Shown: piece after piece, positions 59,199 to 64,000 of the stretch
How positions within the stretch are numbered: the stretch's first letter is position 1
Layout of the letters: each line of letters opens with the position of its first letter
Assembly (NCBI GenBank): GCA_036785325.1
Contig: JAXIVH010000010.1
Coordinates: forward strand, 1,255,785 to 1,319,784
Source of the DNA: Urophycis tenuis
Taxonomy: Eukaryota > Chordata > Actinopteri > Gadiformes > Phycidae
Direction: 5' to 3'
Length of the DNA: 64,000 bases
Notes under the pieces: generated by a model
Database searches by the model: none
Told to the model about the DNA's origin: nothing
What the model saw: only the letters and a program-made list of their open reading frames with translations
Program-made: the position numbers and the translations under genes

Positions 59199-60441
59199 TG
59201 AGACGGGGTCCTAAACTTCCAAAACATGACTACACTACCCATAAGTCAACTGGTACAGCTAGAGCTACTAGCCTTCACGTTAGCTACCAGCTACAGTCCG
59301 GTGATGAGAAGGCCCTGCATTATAATATGAAAAACCATACAATGTGTAAATATCTGCACAAATAGAATCAATATATTTTTAGTTTCCCCTGCCTCTGTCA
59401 ACAAAGTGGGCTGACACCCCAGCTCTCAAACCAAACGAAGACAACAACTCAGTCGAGTCCAACGGAGTGAGAGGGCATTATGTTATGTGCATAGTTATGT
59501 TATGTTATGTAGAGACTACAGCCTTACTGTAGAGTTAAAGTGTCCCTTCAGAGACTACAGCCTTGCTGTAGAGTTAAAGTGTCCCTTGATGTGTGACCTG
59601 CAGCACCTCTAATGTTTCAGGCTGTAAGTGATGCTAAATGAATCCTCTCTCTGGGACCCAGCTGGGCGTGGCCACCGTGTGGTGCTGCTAGTGGTAGCCG
59701 TGATGGCCGTGGCTACGCTGGGAGCTCTGGGAGCCCTGGGAGCACTGGGAGCACTGGGAGCTCTACGCTCGTGTTGGAGCAACACGGCTGCCAGCAGGTA
59801 CCAGGGTGCCGCCCGTCAGAGGGCTTTGTTTTCTATTGCTGAAGTCATGATGGTGACCTGATGGTGACCTGATGGTCATGATGGTCATGATGGTGACCTG
59901 ATGGTCATGATGGTCATGATGGTGACCTGATGGTCATGATGGTCATGATGGTGACCTGATGGTCATGATGGTCATGATGGTCATGATGGTCATGATGGTC
60001 ATGATGGTGACCTGATGGTCATGATGGTCATGATGGTCATGATGGTGACCTGATGGTCATGATGGTCATGATGGTCATGATGGTCATGATGGTCATGATG
60101 GTGACCTGATGGTCATGATGGTCATGATGGTCATGATGGTGACCTGATGGTCATGATGATGACCGGTTTGTCGGCTGTCTTTAAAGGCTCTGTTGGCGGT
60201 CGGCCTGCAGGCCATCCCAGGAGGCCATGTCCCCGTCATCGGTAGGTGTCCTCAGCGCCATGTGTTGGTTTGGACATGGATGTGCTGTATTGTCCATGGT
60301 TATGTGTGTCTCTATGAGTCCTGATGTCTCTCTCTCTCTCTGCTCTCCCAGACTGAAGATGTGGAGGAACTGGAGCCGTACGCCAGCTATGTTCAGCGTG
60401 TCAACTCCCTGTACAGCTCATCTGCAGACCTGTTGACATGA
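47149..60441 (+). CDS. cd200r1: CD200 receptor 1-like inhibitory immunoglobulin receptor
   Basis: Exons: 47149-47209 (signal peptide MWLLTGVAGLVFMGALSMES), 55096-55395 (Ig V-like, C in HLTCTN and YHCEA), 55813-56094 (Ig C-like, CVVER and ISCVVDH), 59662-59797 (transmembrane), 60211-60241, 60352-60441; 900 nt, 299 aa, all phases agree. The cytoplasmic end EDVEELEPYASY...VNSLYSS matches the human CD200R1 tail EEDEMQPYASY...NNPLYD, whose tyrosines recruit DOK2 and RasGAP to inhibit myeloid cells; this tail is the strongest evidence. NXT/S sites (NRT, NTT, NLT) suit a glycosylated surface protein. The helix contains GALGALGALGALGAL from a 9-bp repeat. The exon 1 link rests on its phase and signal-peptide character; a second copy at 48673-48733 could serve instead. 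Confidence 0.82.
47330..47706 (-). mobile_element. tRNA-derived SINE-like repeat
   Basis: Read on the minus strand it begins near 47706 with GGGGCGGCACGGTGG and carries pol III boxes: A box TGGTGCAGTGG (47695-47685) and B box GGTTCGAATC (47651-47642). It ends with a (CCAT/ATGG)n tail at 47325-47340. The body (TTTGCATGTTCTCCCCGTGC) is a repeat found throughout fish genomes. Confidence 0.7.
47713..47960. repeat. (ATT)n and poly-T/poly-G tracts
   Basis: (ATT)n at about 47711-47754 and T(23)G(18) at about 47880-47921; the sequence between is AT-rich with no gene. Confidence 0.85.
48353..48384. repeat. Single copy of the unit that is tandem at 54690-54905
   Basis: Thirty-two bases from CATGAAATCTAACAGTAACT through CACGCCATCT are identical to the 41-bp array unit 6.3 kb downstream. 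Confidence 0.85.
48673..48733 (+). pseudogene. Second copy of the cd200r-like signal-peptide exon
   Basis: A 61-nt block begins with ATG, reads MWPLTGVASLVFTGALSMES and ends in the same phase with the same donor (TCAG|GTTGGAC) as the exon at 47149-47209. Homology extends from about 10 bp before the ATG to about 45 bp past the donor. It lies inside an L2 fragment. It could be an alternative first exon or a dead copy; the proline in the hydrophobic core and M-to-T change favour the 47149 copy as the main one. Confidence 0.7.
49328..49604. mobile_element. MITE nested in the hAT element
   Basis: Imperfect inverted ends AGTAGCGGTTCTA and TAAAACCGCCAC, with GCCCCGGGCG near both. Flanks GTGTGATC (49320-49327) and GTGTGATG (49605-49612) agree at 7 of 8 bases, as expected for an aged 8-bp duplication. 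Internal C runs of about 20 and 14 bases are present. Confidence 0.6.
49630..50350. mobile_element. Second DNA transposon nested in the hAT element
   Basis: Inverted ends AGGCCCCGTCCACACG at about 49631-49646 and its complement CGTGTGGACGGGGCCT at 50333-50348. Interior has no coding capacity. The target duplication could not be decided (TT or TA). Confidence 0.6.
50624..53690 (-). mobile_element. L2-type LINE, 5'-truncated and broken
   Basis: Minus-strand reverse-transcriptase pieces: FQSGFCPKHSTETALVK and LLDLTTAFDTISH (about 53100-53416), the catalytic block YADDTQLYLY and SRNFLKFNGSKTEALL (52705-53076), SRINYCNAVLSGLPTG (about 52560-52640), and the C-terminal APRIWNSLPPHIG (50756-50980). 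Frameshifts and a Rex1-like block at 51135-52550 break it, and the protein segment around the junction is missing. The 3' end is an ATT-type tail at about 50624. It is inactive. Confidence 0.8.
51135..52550 (-). mobile_element. Rex1-like (CR1-related) LINE fragment inside the L2
   Basis: Minus-strand frames: NDFRPVALSYLVMKSFERI and LLFIDFSSAFNCIQPHILAD (52223-52550), SPQGCVLSPL and KFADDSVIVSLL (51827-52165), and the tail ELSVLYRTRATRKAKT, SLYRPLLSGRRYTVPRLRTH (51346-51609). The 3' end carries AACTTTATTATCCCCCAGG. A different reverse-transcriptase lineage from the flanking L2. Several stops; inactive. Confidence 0.75.
53690..54125. other. Repeat-flank region without a gene
   Basis: Contains a tandem GGTGGGTCCATCCAAG, a 14-bp inverted repeat GTTATGCAGGATGT/ACATCCTGCATAAC (about 53816-53870), a poly-A stretch at 53880-53896 and AT-rich text. 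No coding signal. Confidence 0.5.
54126..54460 (-). mobile_element. L2-type LINE fragment bounded by inverted tail motifs
   Basis: The + strand starts with (ACATTT)n and ATTTAGGGCATTTAGCAGA; the right end at about 54431-54463 is the inverted complement of that motif. The minus-strand frame reads FSRLDYCNSLLAGLPATAI and RIQNAAARLVFN, the end of an L2 reverse transcriptase. It holds the uninterrupted GTCAGGAG (54369-54376) that is the empty-site match for the 48.9-kb hAT element. Confidence 0.75.
54690..54905. repeat. 41-bp minisatellite, cd200r-like intron 1
   Basis: Five copies of a unit containing ACACGCCATCTCAAACATCA and AATCTAACAGTAACTA; the last copy is diverged. Confidence 0.95.
56125..57174. 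mobile_element. Non-autonomous hAT-type transposon in a cd200r-like intron (1050 bp)
   Basis: Inverted ends CAGGGGTGCTCA (56125-56136) and TGAGCACCCCTG (57163-57174), with a perfect 8-bp target duplication CTCTACAC at 56117-56124 and 57175-57182. Near the right end a roughly 50-bp inverted repeat (AAAGATCTACCCA... at about 56990 versus its complement at about 57105-57155) flanks a (TA)n tract. No transposase frame remains. Confidence 0.9.
57175..57385. repeat. 46-bp tandem repeat derived from a cd200r-like splice donor
   Basis: Four copies of GTGAGGCCTGCTGGACCAGT plus CACTCTACACACTAG and CTTAACATGTGT, starting near 57201, 57247, 57293 and 57339. The first unit is the exon 3 donor itself (56095 onward: GTGAGGCCTGCTGGACC), cut by the hAT insertion. 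Confidence 0.9.
57395..58640 (-). mobile_element. Two tandem Rex1-like LINE 3' fragments
   Basis: The + strand begins with an AGATA repeat and TTCCTTTATTAATCCCC. Minus-strand frames include CWGGSIGSGGARKLYK (57913-58191) and CWGGGIGSGGASKLNKLVRR, GMKLDCVEAVTERRMRGKL (58264-58623), two divergent copies of the same Rex1-type C-terminus. Both are truncated. Confidence 0.7.
59156..59198. repeat. (GT)n microsatellite
   Basis: About 19 GT dinucleotides in a cd200r-like intron. Confidence 0.95.
59848..60162. repeat. 9-bp-based minisatellite, cd200r-like intron 4
   Basis: ATGGTCATG units (about 25) with regularly spaced ATGGTGACCTG variants, which form higher-order units of 29-50 bp. Confidence 0.9.
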
Positions 60442-60462
60442 GACCACACATGCACACAGAAA

Positions 60463-60557
60463 CGCACACGCACACACACAGACACACACATGCACACACA
60501 CAGACACGCACACGCACCCACATACACACACACACGCAGACACACACACACACACTG
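60463..60557. repeat. (AC)n-rich stretch in the cd200r-like 3' UTR
   Basis: ACACAC with GC and ATGC variants, starting 20 bp after the stop codon. Confidence 0.85.
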
Positions 60558-60604
60558 TAACGGTCTGCCTAATTTTCATCAGTGCACACTCATCACAAAG
60601 GTTC

Positions 60605-60610
60605 AATAAA
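60605..60610 (+). terminator. Polyadenylation signal of the cd200r-like gene
   Basis: AATAAA lies 164 bp past the TGA stop, followed by T-rich sequence. Confidence 0.7.
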
Positions 60611-60818
60611 CATTTCTTGAAATCAATATTTTCACGGGTTTGCGTTGAACCCATATATTTTTAAACCATACATGAACTTTTAACAGAAATTATACAATTG
60701 GGGTTAATTTCTTAAGCAATTCTGTTCACAACAATCACAACACAATCAGGATAAACAATAATCAGAATAGCAACAGTCTTTTTCTTTTAAAGTGTCCGAA
60801 TTCCGAGGCAGAGGAGGC

Positions 60819-60992
60819 GCGTGTGTGTGTGTGCGTGTGAGTGGCTGTATGCGTGTGAGTGGTTGTATGCGTGTGAGTGGTTGTATGCGTGTGAGTGGCT
60901 GTATGCGTGTGTGTGTCGTGTGAGCGTTTGTATGCGTGTGAGTGTTTGTATGCGTGTGAGTGTTTGTATGCGTGTGAGTGGCTGTATGCATG
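60819..60992. repeat. 18-bp minisatellite
   Basis: About nine copies of GTGTGAGTGGCTGTATGC with GGTTG and GTTTG variants. Confidence 0.9.
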
Positions 60993-60999
60993 TGCTCAT

Positions 61000-62300
61000 G
61001 TAGCGAAAGTCGGAATGTCCGTTTGGTGGTCCTCTACCACAAACAAAAGTCCAAGAAATCGGCAGTCTTACAAAATCAATAAGCGGTTCACAAGCAGGTA
61101 CAGTAGCTGTCCAAGACAAATGAAAATATAGCTCCCAGCAATTCATTTATATATGCTACTCCTTATACCACTTGTTCACAAAACACTCAAATAATAAACT
61201 GATTTCACAAGTCAGTATGTTCCCAAAACAACTCATAACATAATGCACTCATAACATCCCATAAATGTAATTAGTTGAATCATAGATTCACCCAATTCCT
61301 TTCGCAAAACACTCGTACAATGCTAAAAAAAAAAACGTGTATGATATATTTCATTTGAAAGAGGACGAAACAAATGGGAACTTGGCCGCTCGGCAAGGCT
61401 ATGCTGCACTATACCGGGGCGAACATCATTGTTCAGGATAGTGAATTTGGCTCCCAGCGGAGACCCAAAACAGCACGGGGAGAAAGGAAAACCTGTGGCC
61501 TACTGATCAGTGGATTGGAAGCGGTTTTCCCGAACACGACCTGCAGCTCATTCGTCTCGTTCTCTCTCTCTCTCTCGCGCGCAAAAAAAACCCCTTTTTA
61601 AACTCATTGGCTATCATGATTGAGCCACCTTCGGCTAGTAACAGGTGCCGTGATTAGGGAGGCGGGGCGTTTTCCTAACGCTTTAGCGCTGCGCGGGTGC
61701 GTCTCCGGAGCGTCACAACACAGACACTTTTGATTTCAGAAATTTCTGCTCGTTTTCGTGCCGAAAACGTATCAGCTGCCGGGTTTCCTCCGGCGTTCCT
61801 GTGTGAAAAAGGACGATATATGTAAGCACGTATCGATTTGTCTCTAGTTGTCTACAAATATCAAACGGAATTCGCTGCTAATTGTGTTTAGTAAACTAGA
61901 CATAGATGGAGTTCATTGCTAGTAAGAGAAATGTGTAGTTGTGCACTCAGCAATGTAACGTTTGCATATCGATTTTCAAAAAAGTTTCGATTAAGAATAT
62001 GGTTGCAAATATATAGGTACAGGACTGTTTAGAGCACAAAACAATACTGTCGTAAATTTTAAATCAATTATTTCAGCCGAAAAAACTTACATTTATGGGA
62101 CTCGTGGAGATCTGGCCGCGATTGTTGCCGGTTGCGCATTGTAATGGGTACCCCTTGGTTTCAAGTAGCTCCCGATCTTACTTTGGTTTCAAGGGGTGTA
62201 TACCCCTTCCCCTTGGCCCTACCCCTCGATCGAAATGAGAATTGAGACAGCCCTTCGTCTCACGTGAACGCGCAAATCCAAGGGGAAGGGGTAAGATAGA
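61000..62300. other. No recognisable gene
   Basis: Unique-looking DNA. A GC-richer patch at about 61640-61830 (GGCGGGGCG near 61661, then GGACGATATATGTAAGCAC with a donor-like GTAAGC at about 61821) could be a promoter with a non-coding first exon of a gene further right. A 75-codon frame at 61374-61601 has no recognisable content. CCCCTTGG-type motifs recur in both orientations at 62149-62290. Confidence 0.4.
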
Positions 62301-62317
62301 GAATTGAGATTGAGCCA

Positions 62318-62411
62318 TACACACAGACACACAGACACATACATGCACACACACACAGACACAGACACACAGACACATACACACACACACAGACACACAC
62401 ACACACACACA

Positions 62412-62483
<72 letters not shown>
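62318..62483. repeat. (AC)n microsatellite
   Basis: AC dinucleotides with periodic AGACAC interruptions, ending at the 3' end of the next LINE. Confidence 0.95.
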
Positions 62484-62484
<1 letters not shown>

Positions 62485-64000
62485 GGCAAGGCAAGTCTAT
62501 TTGTATAGCACAATTCAGCAGCAAGGCAATTCATTGTGCTTTACATACATAAAAGCATTAAAATACAATAAAAGCATAGCAAAAAAAATAAATAATAATA
62601 ATAATAACACATACATACATATACAGCATTAAAAGCATTGAAATTAAAATACAAGCATAAAAAGGAAATTAAAACATGTTAAGATAAGCTTAGGGGAAGG
62701 CTGTAGCAAACATAAAGGTCTTTAATCTGGATTTAAAAGTGGTGAGTGTTTCAGCAGACCTACAACTTTCTGGCAGTTTGTTCCATATATGTAAAAACTG
62801 AACGCTGCCTCTCCATGTTTAGTTCTGACTCTGGGGACAGTAAGCAGACCCGCCCCAGATGACCTGAGAGATCTGGATGGTTCATAGAAAATGAGAAGAT
62901 CTGAAATGTATTTTGGTCCCAAACCATTCAGTGCTTTATAAACTAACAGCAGTACTTTAAAGTCAATTCTCTGACAGACAGGAAGCCAATGTAACGATCT
63001 GAGAACTGGATTAATGTGATCCATTTTCTTAGTTTTTGTGAGGACTCGAGCAGCAGCATTCTGAATTAACTGGAGCTTTCTGATGGACTTTTTTGGGAGA
63101 CCAGTGAAGATGCTGTTACAATAGTCGAGCCTACTGAAGATAAATGCGTGGACAAGTTTCTCTAAGTCCTGCTGAGACATCAGTCCTCTGACCCTTGATA
63201 TATTCTTTAAGTGATAGTAGGCAGACTTCGTAATCATTTTAATGTGGCTGCTAAAATTCAGGTCTGAGTCCATGACAACACCTAGATTTCTTGCCTGGTC
63301 TGTGGTTTTTAACATTGCCAGTTGCAGCTGAGCACAAACTTTTAATCGTTCTTCCTTGGCTCCAAAGACAATTATTTCAGTCTTGTCCTTATTCAACTGA
63401 AGAAAATTCTGGCACATCCAATCATTGATTTGGTCAATGCAATTACTCAATGCTTGTATTGGACCATAGTCACCTGGGGTTATTGTTATGTAAATTTGTG
63501 TATCATCTGCATAACTGTGGTAGAAGATGTCATTTTGCAGGATCTGAGCCAGTGGGAGCATGTAGATTTTAAACAAAAGAGGCCCCAGAATAGAGCCTTG
63601 AGGAACACCACATGTCATTTGCGTTCGTTCAGATGTATAATTACCTAGAGAGACAAAGTAATCTCTGTCTTTCAGGTAGGATACAAACCAGTTTAACGCT
63701 GTGCCAGAGAGGCCAACCCAATTTTGTAGTCAATCTAACAAAATATTGTGATCAACTGTGTCGAATGCAGCACTGAGATCCAGTAAAACCAAGACTGAAA
63801 TTTTGCCACAGTCTGTATTTAAATGGATGTCACTGAGGACTTTAACAAGGGCAGCCTCTGTACTGTGGTGAGGTCGAAATCCTGACTGGAAGACAGAAAA
63901 ACAGTTGCTTCTTGCTAGGAAGGCATTTAACTGTTGGAAGATAGCCTTTTCAATTATTTTGCTTAGAAATGGGAGGTTTGATATGGGCCTATAATTGTTC
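62484..64000 (-). mobile_element. L2-type LINE, 3' part, running off the window
   Basis: The 3' end is AAGGCAAGGCAAGTCTATTT at 62484. The minus-strand frame 63618-62722 reads MTCGVPQGSILGPLLFKIY, the catalytic YADDTQIYITI, LVHAFIFSRLDYCNSIFTGL and IQNAAARVLTKTKKMDHI, typical of L2 reverse transcriptase. A stop or frameshift lies near 63730 and the protein continues toward 64000 (LLDLSAAFDTVDHNIL, FQSGFRPHHSTEAALVK). It is the best preserved LINE here but looks inactive. Confidence 0.85.

Noticed and set aside
62722..63618. 298-codon minus-strand frame as a host gene
   Set aside because: It carries YADDT and the full pattern of an L2 reverse transcriptase, so it is a retroelement.

Overview
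The window is nuclear DNA from a ray-finned fish, most likely an acanthomorph teleost. The evidence is split genes with GT-AG introns, vertebrate proteins readable exon by exon, fish-type LINE/SINE/hAT repeats and a very high density of microsatellites and minisatellites. I cannot name the species.

Five genes can be read. (1) Positions 2-1402, +: the 3' part of a TRIM-type E3 ligase (B-boxes, coiled coil, PRY-SPRY); its RING lies outside the window. (2) 1712-7854, +: gpr156, an orphan class C (GABA-B-like) receptor, eight exons, lacking its 5' end. (3) 10892-32321, +: gsk3b, eleven coding exons, complete except for a one-base deletion in exon 4 that shifts the frame. (4) 37839-45039, -: cfap91 (MAATS1), a ciliary radial-spoke/CSC protein, 17 exons, intact at 2271 nt. 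(5) 47149-60441, +: a cd200r1-like inhibitory immunoglobulin receptor, six exons, 900 nt, with a signal-peptide exon about 7.9 kb upstream of the rest. The order gpr156-gsk3b-cfap91 matches human 3q13.33 (CFAP91, NR1I2, GSK3B, GPR156), but no NR1I2 gene is recognisable between gsk3b and cfap91.

Much of the DNA between exons is repetitive. gpr156 and gsk3b introns are filled with tandem arrays of 12-40 bp units and long (CT)n, (GA)n, (GT)n and (CA)n tracts. Several arrays begin at, and copy, a splice site. From 45 kb onward transposable elements dominate: L2-type and Rex1-like LINE fragments (all minus strand), a tRNA-derived SINE, two hAT-type elements with clear 8-bp target duplications, and smaller elements nested in one of them. 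The last 3.5 kb holds no gene I can recognise and ends inside an L2 LINE.

The genes do not form one pathway; this is an ordinary vertebrate gene neighbourhood. I found no evidence of a new enzymatic or defence system. The most notable points are the gsk3b frameshift, a duplicated signal-peptide exon of the cd200r-like gene lying inside an L2 copy, and three genes in which tandem repeats have grown out of splice junctions.
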